64,000 nt of DNA from Paenibacillus faecis (GCF_008084145.1 NZ_VSDO01000005.1:674466-738465), one strand, 5' to 3'; counted from the first letter of the stretch, positions 7,783 through 16,438 are shown. The notes: generated by a model not told the origin, from the sequence alone. Translations and numbers: made by a program.

Positions 7783-8880
7783 TTACTTTTTCGGAATCAC
7801 CAGCACAAAGCGTGTAGCGTCCTGATCTCCGTCCAGCGAGATGGAACCTCCATGCTTTTCCGCGATTTGTCTTGCGATGGCAAGACCCAGGCCCGTGCCG
7901 CCGTCGCTGGTTCTGGCCGCGTTTCCGCGAACGAAGGTGTTGAACACCTTGTCCCTCAACGGCCCGGGAATGCCTATGCCGTCGTCGGTGACCTCGATAT
8001 GGACAGTCTCGCCGTGATCTTCCAGTCCGATGAGGACACGGGTTCCCGGCGGATTGTATTTCAGCGCATTCGCCAGCAGGTTGGAAACGGCCCGGTACAG
8101 CAGCGTGGTGTTGAACTCCGCAATGACTTCGCCGGAGGGAATTTCCGTGTCAAACACAAATCCTTTTTCTTCAAACGCATCGTAAAAGGTGACGGCGATT
8201 TCCCGGAGAAATTCGGCGGTGTCGGTCGGCTCCTTCGCTACCGGATAGTCGGGAGCTTCCAGCTTCGATAACTCGAACACGTCTTCAATCAGCTTGGCAA
8301 CCAAGTACGTCTTGTCACAGATCAGCTTGATCGTGCGTTGCTTCTTCTCCTCATCTGCAATGATGCCGAGCTGAAGCGCTTTGGCATACCCTTGGATCGT
8401 CGTAATCGGCGTCCGCAAATCATGGGATATGTCGACGAGCATCTGCCGCCGGCTCTCCTCCAGCAGACGTTTTTCTTTCTCCGCCTTCTCGAGCTTTTCC
8501 GCCATCGCATTAAAGCTTTCCTGGATCTGCGCCAACTCGTATTCAGCTTCGAACCGCAGCCGCTCATGATAATGCCCGCCCGCTATGCTGCGGATTCCCG
8601 CGACGATGTCGCCGAGCGGGTTCGTCAGCTTGACAGCAGTCAGGCGGCTGTAAAGAAAAACGTTGATCCCAAACAGCACCAGGAACAGCAATCCCGTCTC
8701 CGCGAGCGTCTTCCAGAACAGAGCCAACGTTTCCGCGCTCGTCCCGCTACCGGATTCCGCCAACCGGTCCGTCCTTTCCACAAAATAAATCAACAGGGAT
8801 GCGACGCTTGCCCCGACCGTTAGCGAAAAGAAAATATAATTCCGGACAAGGGTACGGAATATCGTCGGTTTACTTCGCAT
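7783..8880 (-). CDS. Membrane sensor histidine kinase
   Basis: This 365-residue kinase has two membrane segments (about residues 14-33 and 60-79) enclosing a very short extracellular loop. A HAMP linker (about 80-132) follows. The dimerisation/phosphoacceptor helix has His153 in DISHDLRTPIT. The ATPase domain has the N box (NLLANALKY), G1 (DDGIGIPG) and G2 (GGTGLGLAIA). A short loop of this kind is usual for kinases that sense membrane stress or work with an accessory protein rather than bind a soluble ligand. It overlaps the response regulator gene by 11 bases and is co-transcribed with it. Confidence 0.93.
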   Translation of the reverse strand: MRSKPTIFRTLVRNYIFFSLTVGASVASLLIYFVERTDRLAESGSGTSAETLALFWKTLAETGLLFLVLFGINVFLYSRLTAVKLTNPLGDIVAGIRSIAGGHYHERLRFEAEYELAQIQESFNAMAEKLEKAEKEKRLLEESRRQMLVDISHDLRTPITTIQGYAKALQLGIIADEEKKQRTIKLICDKTYLVAKLIEDVFELSKLEAPDYPVAKEPTDTAEFLREIAVTFYDAFEEKGFVFDTEIPSGEVIAEFNTTLLYRAVSNLLANALKYNPPGTRVLIGLEDHGETVHIEVTDDGIGIPGPLRDKVFNTFVRGNAARTSDGGTGLGLAIARQIAEKHGGSISLDGDQDATRFVLVIPKK

Positions 8881-9586
8881 GTAGCTCCTCCTTTTTGGCG
8901 AAACGATAGCCGAGCCCCCGCACCGTTTTCAAATAAACCGGTTCGCGCGGAGAATCCTCAATTTTATCCCGTAAGCGGCTGATCTGCACCATAATGGCAT
9001 TATCGTCGGCGATGTACTCATCGGCCCACGCTCGTTCAAAGATTTGCTTTTTCGTATAAATGCGGCCCGGGCTTGCCATAAACAACTTCAGGAGGCGGTA
9101 TTCGAGCGCACTGAGCGCGATGGGCTTTCCGCGTTTGTAGAGCATACAGGAATCGTGATGCAGCGACAGATCACCGACCCGCGTTTCCGTTACTTCTTCG
9201 GGGGTCACCGGGATTTCGTTAAACTCATAGGTTCGGCGCAACTGAGCGCGGATACGCGCCACCACCTCCAAGGGATTAAACGGTTTGGCGATAAAATCGT
9301 CGGCCCCAAGTCCCAGCCCGGCGATCTTGTCGAAATCCTCGTTCTTCGCCGACAGGATGATGACCGGCAGCTTCGATCGTTCGCGAAGCCACTGCAGCAA
9401 CTGAAAGCCGTCGAGCCGCGGCATCATGATATCGATAACGGCCAGGTCCACATCGGTCCGGGAGAATAACTCTGTGGCCGCCTGACCGTCATACGCCTCC
9501 AGAATCTCGTACTCCTGTTCCAAAAACAATCGGAGCAACCCGGCGATATCCTCGTCATCATCGACCAACAGAATCGTTTTACGCAT
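8870..9586 (-). CDS. OmpR/PhoB-family response regulator
   Basis: A 238-residue DNA-binding regulator. The receiver domain (about 1-120) carries the acidic pocket DDDED, the phosphoacceptor Asp52 in VIDIMMP and the conserved Lys in IAKPF. The C-terminal winged helix (about 140-235) ends with VRGLGYRF, typical of the OmpR/PhoB class. It pairs with the overlapping histidine kinase gene. It is divergent from the 752-residue hydrolase gene, and a TGTAAG direct repeat in the shared intergenic region is a good candidate for its binding site. Confidence 0.94.
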   Translation of the reverse strand: MRKTILLVDDDEDIAGLLRLFLEQEYEILEAYDGQAATELFSRTDVDLAVIDIMMPRLDGFQLLQWLRERSKLPVIILSAKNEDFDKIAGLGLGADDFIAKPFNPLEVVARIRAQLRRTYEFNEIPVTPEEVTETRVGDLSLHHDSCMLYKRGKPIALSALEYRLLKLFMASPGRIYTKKQIFERAWADEYIADDNAIMVQISRLRDKIEDSPREPVYLKTVRGLGYRFAKKEELHAK

Positions 9587-9672
9587 TTTTGACCCTCCGT
9601 CCTTCCCTGGAATCTTCTATAGCTGTTGTAGTTCGGTCTCATTTTACCGATTTCCTTCGTCTCCCGCCGTGT

Positions 9673-9727
9673 TGTAAGGATAATGTAAGAAATGGGAAAG
9701 TGGGGGGAAAGCGAAGGGTTTTATAAT
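9673..9727 (+). promoter_or_regulatory. Response-regulator-type direct repeat and promoter of the hydrolase gene
   Basis: TGTAAG occurs at 9673-9678 and again at 9684-9689, exactly 11 bases apart. That is the head-to-tail spacing used by OmpR/PhoB-family regulators. A consensus -10 TATAAT lies at 9722-9727 with no good -35 at the right distance (9699-9704), as expected for an activator-dependent promoter. The repeat would sit around -45 to -61. Binding by the adjacent regulator is inferred. Confidence 0.55.
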
Positions 9728-9783
9728 TTAACCTGTGGATATATAAAGCGTTTAACCATGAAACAGGGAGAAGGGATTATCAG

Positions 9784-12042
9784 ATGGAACAAAAGTTACG
9801 GGATACTGAGGTGGAGGTGCGTCGGCGGGCGGTGAAAAAGTTAAAAGCCGCGCCGCTTTCTCCGGGGTGGAAGGGGGCCTCCCTCTTGTTAGGGGCAGTC
9901 GCAGTTATCGCATACTTCACCCAGGGATATCTTCTGCTGGGTTCGCGAGGCCCCGGCGATTTTTTGCTGGGGACGCTGCTGTTTCTTATTGCGGTCGTGC
10001 TCGCGACCGGCGTACTGGCCGCGGTCTTTCACTTGGCAAAGCGGATGCCTTCGCGCTATTTCTGGCTGGCCTCCGTTTCATTCGTCCTCATATTCCTGAC
10101 GTTCATCGGCCCGGTGCCATTGATGGTACTCGTGGCGCTCACGATTACTATCGCTAGTTCCGCGGTGGGGGCGCTTGTTTTTCGGTGGAGGGCGGGGGCG
10201 TACCGGGAAGCGGGACTCGCGGTCAAAACGGGTGTCGCAGGGTTGGGGGCTGCGCTGCTGATTTTTGTCGGCATCGGCGGGTATTGGCTTCTGGATGACG
10301 GGAGAGAGAGCGGGGATGCGGCCAAGCCGTACCGATTGTCGGTTGTAAAGCCGGCGGACCGCTACCCTGTTACGATGGAAAACCCGGCCGAACAGGGGGC
10401 GTACCCTGTACTTACGCTTACCTACGGCAGTAAGAATAGCTACCGCGAGGAGTTCAACCGGCCCGATTCGCTAGTAACCGAACAGGTAGACGGCTCGGCT
10501 TTCGTGGACAAATGGTCGTCCACCCGGACAAAGACGTTCGGCTTCGGGCCCGAGCGGATGCCCCTGAACGGTACGATATGGTATCCGCGGGGGGAAGGGC
10601 CTTTTCCGCTCGTGATCGCCGTCCACGGTAATCACACGGCGACCGAATATTCGGATCCCGGCTACGCTTATCTGGGCGAATTGCTGGCGAGCCGCGGCTA
10701 TATTTTCGTTTCCGTCGACGAAAATTTTTTGAATACCTCGCTGTTTGACGATTGGTTCGCGTTCAGCACGCCGGAGAAGGAGAATCCGGCCAGAGCCTTG
10801 CTGCTGCTGGAGCATCTGAAGGTGTGGGACAAGTGGACCAAGACGAAGGGAAATCCGTTTTACGGCAAGGCGGATATGAGCCGAATCGCCCTGATCGGTC
10901 ACTCCCGGGGAGGCGAAGCGGTCGCCCTCGCTGCGGCGTTGAACAAACTTCCGGCATATCCGGAAGACGGAAATATGAAATTCAACTATCGTTTCGGCAT
11001 CCGGTCCGTTATTTCAATCGCCGGTACGGATGGACAGTACAAACCGGCCGGACATCCGACACGTCTGCATGATACGAACTATCTGGCACTGCAGGGAGCC
11101 CACGACATGGATGTCTCCTCATTTGACGGAGCGAGTCAGTACAGCCGGACCGGTTTTACGGGCAGCGGCGACTACTTCAAGGCATCGGTTTATATATACG
11201 GGGCCAATCACGGGCAATTCAACACCGTTTGGGGAAGAAAGGACGCTCCGGGACTCGGCAACAAACTGTACAATACGGCCCAGCTAATGCCGCAAGAAGA
11301 ACAGCTTCAGGCCGGAAAAACGCTGATCTCCGCATTCCTCGAAGCGACATTGAACGGTAAAAGCGAGTACCGGGCTGTATTCCAGGATCTCGGCTATGCC
11401 CTGAATTGGCTGCCGGACACGATGTATATCGCCAACTATCTGGACGCCGATACGACGATCATTGCCGGTTTCGGCGAAGATTTCGATCTCGGTTCCACGA
11501 CGTTTCCCGGCGGGCAAGCGATCGGAGCTTATCTGAAAACATGGAGAGAAGAAAAAGTGAAAATGAAGTTTGCCCCCGACCTGTATAATAGCGCCTTGCG
11601 TCTTGAGTGGGATAGCGCAGAGGTATCCGGCGTCCCGACCTATACGATCGTGCTGCCGGAGCACGGGCCGGCGGCGGATGGCGACAGCGCCTTTGTTTTT
11701 TCCATGGCTGACGCGGACGATGGTAAAAAGGACTCCGATTCCGCAGGATTAACCGATCTGAGCGTTCAGATTGAAGACGGGTACGGGAACGTTGCATCCG
11801 TCCCGTTAAGCAGCGGCGGAACCCTGCTGCCGATGTTTGAGAGCAACATCGTTAAACGGCCGTTTGCGAAAGCTGTGCCGACCAAAGAACCGGTTTTTCA
11901 AAATTTTTCAATAGGGATGGCGGATTTGAGGGCGGCCAATCCGAATTTTCAACCGGAACGTCTGAACAAAATCTCCTTCGTTTTCGATCAATCGTCCCGG
12001 GGGACCGTGTTGATTCGCGATATCGGCATCCGCAATCCTTAG
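9784..12042 (+). CDS. Membrane-anchored alpha/beta hydrolase
   Basis: A 752-residue protein. The N-terminal ~175 residues hold about five hydrophobic segments, so it is membrane-anchored. The large remainder is probably outside. An alpha/beta hydrolase domain (about 250-525) has the oxyanion loop VIAVHGNHT, the nucleophile Ser374 in GHSRGG, acidic candidates Asp441/Asp443 (GAHDMD) and His476 in GANHGQF. The triad therefore looks complete. About 200 C-terminal residues are beta-rich and unrecognised. The substrate is unknown: an ester, lipid or peptide at the cell surface is possible. Its promoter region faces the two-component genes, which may control it. Confidence 0.72.
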   Translation: MEQKLRDTEVEVRRRAVKKLKAAPLSPGWKGASLLLGAVAVIAYFTQGYLLLGSRGPGDFLLGTLLFLIAVVLATGVLAAVFHLAKRMPSRYFWLASVSFVLIFLTFIGPVPLMVLVALTITIASSAVGALVFRWRAGAYREAGLAVKTGVAGLGAALLIFVGIGGYWLLDDGRESGDAAKPYRLSVVKPADRYPVTMENPAEQGAYPVLTLTYGSKNSYREEFNRPDSLVTEQVDGSAFVDKWSSTRTKTFGFGPERMPLNGTIWYPRGEGPFPLVIAVHGNHTATEYSDPGYAYLGELLASRGYIFVSVDENFLNTSLFDDWFAFSTPEKENPARALLLLEHLKVWDKWTKTKGNPFYGKADMSRIALIGHSRGGEAVALAAALNKLPAYPEDGNMKFNYRFGIRSVISIAGTDGQYKPAGHPTRLHDTNYLALQGAHDMDVSSFDGASQYSRTGFTGSGDYFKASVYIYGANHGQFNTVWGRKDAPGLGNKLYNTAQLMPQEEQLQAGKTLISAFLEATLNGKSEYRAVFQDLGYALNWLPDTMYIANYLDADTTIIAGFGEDFDLGSTTFPGGQAIGAYLKTWREEKVKMKFAPDLYNSALRLEWDSAEVSGVPTYTIVLPEHGPAADGDSAFVFSMADADDGKKDSDSAGLTDLSVQIEDGYGNVASVPLSSGGTLLPMFESNIVKRPFAKAVPTKEPVFQNFSIGMADLRAANPNFQPERLNKISFVFDQSSRGTVLIRDIGIRNP

Positions 12043-12575
12043 CGGGTAACGGAGAAACGGTTACGGGAACTCACGGGATCGGATAAGGGGGGGCCGACTA
12101 AGCCGTACTGTACCGGTCACTGACATGTTCAGGGAGCCCGGCATGCCCTTGTGTTTGGCAATGCGGACAATATTATTGTTCGGTCCGATATTCCGTCACA
12201 ATCCTATTGGAGTAACGGTAAATCGAACACCTCGCGGCGAACGTAACCGTGAGCTACTACCTTACTCCGCGAGGCGTTACAGTTTGAACATGTCTCAAGA
12301 GTGTGGACTAGAACTGCGTCCGAATGTTCAGTTCATTTTCAAGGTATGCCCTTGATGTCCCTTGGGGGGCGCGATGCGTCCAGCCGGGTTGACGAGGATT
12401 GGTTGGTTTGCGGAACCCGTCACTCGAAGGCGGCTCCGCTGCTGTTTTGACCGAGTTGCCGTTACAGAACCTTAACTCGCTCGGTCAGTTGCTGAATGTG
12501 ATCGAGGAGCGTGATTAAGACGGTGTTTTCCGTGTCGCCCTGGCACAGGGGAGGTTGATAAGCGTCTTTTACACC
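12043..12575. other. Gene-poor stretch, probable decayed sequence
   Basis: No convincing gene is present. An imperfect inverted repeat joins CCTCGCGG (12230-12237) and CCGCGAGG (12267-12274). A short open frame ending in TAA at about 12520 reads ...LQNLNSLGQLLNVIEERD and looks like a protein C-terminus, but it has no start or family match that I recognise. No terminator with a T run follows the hydrolase gene. Confidence 0.45.
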
Positions 12576-12903
12576 ACTGGCGTTGCATTAACCCGAAGGG
12601 TCTAATGGCTGTAGTCGCCTCCCTTTGAAGCCGGGCGAGAGGATAACGGTCATTTTCGGCGTTATTTTGTCGAATTTGTCTCTTCGGTGAGAAATAGCGG
12701 TCATTTGGGGCCCTATTTTATGGAAAAGCGGACCAAAACCTGATTTTTGGACCTGCATCAGTGAAATAAGGTCCTTTTTGGCCGCTATTTTTCCCGAAAA
12801 CGCAAATTGGGTCAAAATAACGGCCCAAAACGCCGCTATCATAACAGGCGGCAAGAAAGATTGCGGATCGGCAGCACCATGTTAGGTTTAATGCAACGCC
12901 AGT
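12576..12903. mobile_element. 328-bp segment with perfect 16-bp terminal inverted repeats (MITE-like)
   Basis: ACTGGCGTTGCATTAA at 12576-12591 is exactly the reverse complement of TTAATGCAACGCCAGT at 12888-12903. The interior has no transposase and is made largely of imperfect palindromes. A short non-coding segment with long perfect ends resembles a miniature inverted-repeat element or a large cruciform. No clear target-site duplication flanks it, so mobility is not shown. Confidence 0.5.
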
Positions 12904-13016
12904 AGCTTAAACCCTGATTTGGGGGGCTGCAAAGGTAAATAAGCTCCTTTTTGACCTTTATTTTGCCCGTGGAGCCAAATCAGGCCGAAATAGCGGTCCA
13001 AATGACCGTTATGTTG
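12643..13016. repeat. Array of imperfect palindromes with about 50-base period
   Basis: Six related units begin with AATAACGGTC-like sequence near 12643, 12692, 12764, 12814, 12937 and 12988. Each continues through a T-rich centre to a complementary GCCGTTATTTT-like arm. The pair at 12764/12814 recurs with the same 50-base spacing at 12937/12988, so about 130 bp (12741-12871) is a degenerate direct repeat of 12915-13046. The second copy lies outside the inverted-repeat-bounded segment. Confidence 0.6.
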
Positions 13017-13203
13017 GCCGGCGGTCAGAGAAGCCGCGATTGCCGGACCCAGTTTGCCAAACGATCGGAAAGCTCACGAGCATGAATTTTACTCAATTCC
13101 CTGCCGTCGATTTCTTCCAAATGGGCTTACTGCCCATCCCCGCTAACCGCAGAAGTTCTTGCTCCGACGAACCCCCACCAAGGGGTCTCATCCCCTTGGG
13201 ACG

Positions 13204-13235
13204 AAAAAAACCAGCCGATATGGGCTGGTTTTTTT
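13204..13235. terminator. Bidirectional terminator in the left duplicate
   Basis: CCAGCC (13211-13216) pairs with GGCTGG (13223-13228), with seven A residues on the left and seven T residues on the right. It is the counterpart of the tRNA terminator at 13351-13378. Confidence 0.7.
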
Positions 13236-13350
13236 CGTCCCAGGAGGGGTACTCGCGCTCCGGCGCGAGACTCCGCTCGCCCATCCCCGCTAAACCGCGT
13301 GGCGTCTCGCTCCGACGAACCCCAATGGGGGTTCTCATCCCCTTAGGACG

Positions 13351-13378
13351 AAAAAAACCAGTCCATGTCATGGACTGG
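13351..13378 (-). terminator. Terminator of the tRNA-Arg gene
   Basis: On the minus strand a stem CCAGTCCATG / CATGGACTGG (13358-13378) is followed by seven T residues. It begins 10 bases past the tRNA 3' end. Confidence 0.85.
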
Positions 13379-13387
13379 TTTCCTATA

Positions 13388-13461
<74 letters not shown>

Positions 13462-13557
13462 ATGGTAATATAAAAAACAGAAGCAAAAAAGATTATATCA
13501 TGGCGACTTAGTTTGCGCAATAGGGTGATTTGAAATTGCCGAAAGGGAGGGTGATTT

Positions 13558-13585
13558 TTGCCTTCTTTCATCTCTATGCTATAAT
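13558..13585 (+). promoter_or_regulatory. SigA-type promoter of the ysoA-like gene
   Basis: TTGCCT (13558-13563), a 16-base spacer and TATAAT (13580-13585). Confidence 0.6.
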
Positions 13586-13603
13586 CTCAATAAATTAGAC
13601 CGG

Positions 13604-14539
13604 ATGAAAGGAGGTGCCCATATCAGCAACACGAACAACAAGAAGGACAACGTGGTCTTGTTTCCCAAAACCCTGGATTTTTATCAGATTGAACTGACTA
13701 GAATGCTGGAGACCGAGCGATACGGCGAGGCGGCGGAGCTATTGCGTTTTTTGTTGCAGTGCCAGGGCCAGGACGACAGGCAATACGCGGAATGGAGCAA
13801 CCTGCTGAATTGGCTCACGGACGCGTTTCCCATGCTGCAGAACGAAGCGATGGATCATACGGGGCTACCGGAGGATGAGGAGGAGGGCGAGGATATTATT
13901 GCCCGACGGCATGTCGAGGCCAAGTTGGCCGAGGATCACGAATATGCCGACAAGCTGCTGCGGGCCGTTACCGAAAAGCCGATGTCGGAGCAGACGTTTC
14001 TTGCTCTGGAACAGCTGGCTTACCTGGACCGGCCGGAAGTGGACGAGGCGCTGATCGACTGGCTGACCCGGAATGAACTGCATCCGCTGCTTCAATACCG
14101 GGTAATGCAGATCTTAAAACGCCGCGGTACTCACGGGGTCGTTTCGTTTTTTCGCTTTGGGGAGAAGGTGGAGATCGAAATCGAAGCCGTCCCGATCAAA
14201 CCGGAGGAATTTCCATCCCCGGTTCAGCAGGTTCTGGAACGCGTCGGCGATCAGACCCAGGTTCATGATCCGACGCTGTTTTATTTTGCCCAGGAGCTTT
14301 GGACGCAGTTTATTATGGCGATCTACGGGACGATGGATTACAGGTCGCTATTAAGCGATGAGGACAGCATGATCGATATTTGGGCCGCCGCCCTCCATCA
14401 AATGGTCGCGGACAGTTTGCCCGGCGGAATTCATGAAGAGGAAATTCGAAGTTTGTACGGCATCACCGATAGTTTGCGGCTGCGTTTCGAGCAAGCCTGC
14501 CGATCCATGCGACAGTTCGCAAACGCGGGACAAAAATAA
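13604..14539 (+). CDS. ysoA: YsoA-like helical-repeat protein
   Basis: A 311-residue, largely helical, acidic soluble protein without signal peptide or membrane segment. Position directly upstream of tig matches B. subtilis ysoA, a tetratricopeptide-repeat protein of similar length, and the helix pattern of residues 25-180 fits TPR-like repeats; no repeat is strongly conserved. The role is unknown; a protein-handling function is suggested by the neighbours. The start is odd: the only upstream ATG (13604) lies before the consensus AAAGGAGG (13607-13614), which sits inside the reading frame. That ribosome binding site is ideally placed for an in-frame ATC at 13622. Confidence 0.72.
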   Translation: MKGGAHISNTNNKKDNVVLFPKTLDFYQIELTRMLETERYGEAAELLRFLLQCQGQDDRQYAEWSNLLNWLTDAFPMLQNEAMDHTGLPEDEEEGEDIIARRHVEAKLAEDHEYADKLLRAVTEKPMSEQTFLALEQLAYLDRPEVDEALIDWLTRNELHPLLQYRVMQILKRRGTHGVVSFFRFGEKVEIEIEAVPIKPEEFPSPVQQVLERVGDQTQVHDPTLFYFAQELWTQFIMAIYGTMDYRSLLSDEDSMIDIWAAALHQMVADSLPGGIHEEEIRSLYGITDSLRLRFEQACRSMRQFANAGQK

Positions 14540-14624
14540 GAAGTTATTTTGAAAAGTTATGTATACAAGGCAGTGCCTAAATACCGGTAAACCTGGGAAC
14601 GTGAGGGGAAACTACTAACGGCTC

Positions 14625-14653
14625 TTGTAAAAAGCTGTATTGTTGTTTATAAT
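14625..14653 (+). promoter_or_regulatory. SigA-type promoter of tig
   Basis: TTGTAA (14625-14630), a 17-base spacer and a perfect TATAAT (14648-14653). Confidence 0.75.
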
Positions 14654-14771
14654 ATAGTGGTTATTCTCGAACGTGGACTAAGACAGCTATACTGGAACCA
14701 AGATAGCTGCTTTATCGCGCGATTCGGTTTCAGTATTCAGTATAAGTGAAATTTGGAGGGGAAAGCATAAA

Positions 14772-16181
14772 ATGAAAGCAACTTGGGAAAAAATAGAGAA
14801 GAACCTCGGCGTTCTCGAGGTCGAAGTGGAAGCGGAACGCGTTGCCGCTGCACTGGATAAAGCTTTTCAAAAAGTAGTCAAAAAAATAAACGTACCTGGA
14901 TTCCGTAAAGGTAAAGTGCCTCGGTCGATTTTTGAGGCCCGTTTCGGTGTGGAAAGCTTGTACCAAGACGCCATCGATATTTTGCTTCCTGAAGTTTATA
15001 CTGAAGCGGTTGATCAAACGGAGATTTTCCCGGTAGACCGCCCGGAAGTGGACGTTGAGCAATTTGCTAAGGGACAACCTTTCAAGTTTAAAGCTAAAGT
15101 AACCGTGAAGCCTGAAGTGAAGCTTGGCGAATATAAAGGTATCGAAGTTCCTGCTGCGAACATCGAAGTTAGCGAAGAAGAGTTGAATGAAGAGCTTACC
15201 CGCATGCAAGAACGCCATGCCGAGCTCGTCGTGATCGACGAAGAAGCCGCACAAAACGGTGATACCGTTGTCATCGACTTTGACGGCTCCGTGGACGGCG
15301 TTCCGTTCGAAGGCGGCAAAGCCGAGCGCTATTCCCTTGAACTGGGCAGCAATACCTTCATCCCTGGCTTCGAAGATCAGGTTGTGGGGCTGGCTACAGG
15401 CGACTTTAAGGACGTAACCGTTACCTTCCCTGAAACTTACCATGCCGAAGAATTGGCGGGTAAAGAAGCGGTATTTAAAGTGAAAGTTCACGAAATCAAA
15501 CGCAAACAGCTTCCTGAATTGGACGACGAGTTTGCCAAAGACGTAAGTGAATTCGATACTTTGGACGAGTATAAAGCGGATCTGAAGAAACAATTGGAAT
15601 CCCGCAAGGAAAAAGAAGGCTCCGCCGAGCGCGAAAGAATTCTCGTTGATCAAGTCGGCGAGAATGCTGAAGTGGAAATCCCGCAAGCTATGATCGACAG
15701 CGAAGTTGAGAACATGGTACGCGATTTCGACAACCGTCTTCGCGCGCAAGGCATGAACTTGGACATGTTCCTCGGTTTCTCCGGCCAAACGGTTGAAGAT
15801 CTGAGAGAACAAATGAAGAACGATGCCGAGAAGCGCGTTCGCAACAACCTGGTTCTTGAGCAAATCGCTAAAGCCGAGAAGATCGAAGCGACGGAAGAGG
15901 AAATCAATAAGGAACTTCAGGATATGGCCGACGCTTACAAACGCACGCCTGAAGAAATCCGCAACATCCTTGCTGCGAACGGTTCGCTGGGCGGCTTGAA
16001 AGAAGAAGTTCTTCTTCGCAAGACGATCGAGTTCCTGACCGAGAACGCGAAGGAAGTTCCTGCCGAGCAATTTGCGAAAAAAACGGAGAAATCCGAGGAA
16101 GCCGAAAAGCCGGCTAAGAAGTCAACGAAGAAAGCGGCCAAGGCGGATGATTCCGCGGCGGAAGAACAAAACGAAGAATAA
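14772..16181 (+). CDS. tig: Trigger factor, ribosome-bound chaperone and prolyl isomerase
   Basis: A 469-residue chaperone that meets nascent chains at the ribosome exit tunnel. The ribosome-docking signature GFRKGKVP is at residues 43-50. A FKBP-type prolyl isomerase domain lies at about 150-245 (GDTVVIDFDGSVDG, FEGG). The helical C-terminal arms run to about 435. The last ~35 residues are a Lys/Ala/Glu-rich low-complexity tail (KKSTKKAAKADD) that makes it longer than the usual ~430 residues. Start ATG follows GGAGGGG. It is the first of the protein quality-control genes and has its own promoter and terminator. Confidence 0.97.
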   Translation: MKATWEKIEKNLGVLEVEVEAERVAAALDKAFQKVVKKINVPGFRKGKVPRSIFEARFGVESLYQDAIDILLPEVYTEAVDQTEIFPVDRPEVDVEQFAKGQPFKFKAKVTVKPEVKLGEYKGIEVPAANIEVSEEELNEELTRMQERHAELVVIDEEAAQNGDTVVIDFDGSVDGVPFEGGKAERYSLELGSNTFIPGFEDQVVGLATGDFKDVTVTFPETYHAEELAGKEAVFKVKVHEIKRKQLPELDDEFAKDVSEFDTLDEYKADLKKQLESRKEKEGSAERERILVDQVGENAEVEIPQAMIDSEVENMVRDFDNRLRAQGMNLDMFLGFSGQTVEDLREQMKNDAEKRVRNNLVLEQIAKAEKIEATEEEINKELQDMADAYKRTPEEIRNILAANGSLGGLKEEVLLRKTIEFLTENAKEVPAEQFAKKTEKSEEAEKPAKKSTKKAAKADDSAAEEQNEE

Positions 16182-16232
16182 TAAGTCCTTGCCCGCAAGG
16201 AACTACATGATCATACACCACAAGGCAAATGC

Positions 16233-16268
16233 TAAGGCACGTATAACTTAATGCGTGCCTTAATTTTT
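16233..16268 (+). terminator. Terminator after tig
   Basis: TAAGGCACG (16233-16241) pairs with CGTGCCTTA (16254-16262), followed by ATTTTT. Confidence 0.85.
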
Positions 16269-16365
16269 CATCTTTTAGCCAGACAATTATTTCCACCCGG
16301 GGAATAGGAAATCCCTTTCGGTTATATATTGTAAATTCAAGCACATAAACTGTATTGGGTGAAAA

Positions 16366-16394
16366 ATGACATGCGCCTTTGAACGTGATAAAAT
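16366..16394 (+). promoter_or_regulatory. SigA-type promoter of clpP
   Basis: ATGACA (16366-16371), a 17-base spacer and TAAAAT (16389-16394). No CtsR-type heptad repeat or CIRCE inverted repeat is visible around it. Confidence 0.55.
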
Positions 16395-16438
16395 AGTCTG
16401 GGGCGAAGGAAATTTGATAAAGAAAAGAGGTTGGTCAC

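Noticed and set aside
12125..12355. Open frame of 76 codons on the + strand
   Set aside because: No ribosome binding site, no recognisable domain, Arg-rich random-looking peptide in decayed sequence.
12588..12854. Open frame of 88 codons on the minus strand
   Set aside because: It lies entirely in the palindrome array inside the inverted-repeat segment; periodic peptide sequence reflects the DNA repeat.
12043..13387. Insertion sequence, prophage or CRISPR array
   Set aside because: No transposase, integrase or regularly spaced identical repeats with unique spacers are present; the repeats are degenerate palindromes.
14730..16070. Open frame of 446 codons on the minus strand
   Set aside because: It is fully antisense to tig, has no ribosome binding site, and its composition is that of a shadow of a codon-biased gene. 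The same applies to long antisense frames over ispG (18459-19550), lonB (20369-21406) and murC (40481-41671).
16270..16438. CtsR or CIRCE operator upstream of clpP
   Set aside because: Searched by eye for the AGGTCAAA-type heptad repeat and for the CIRCE inverted repeat; neither is present.
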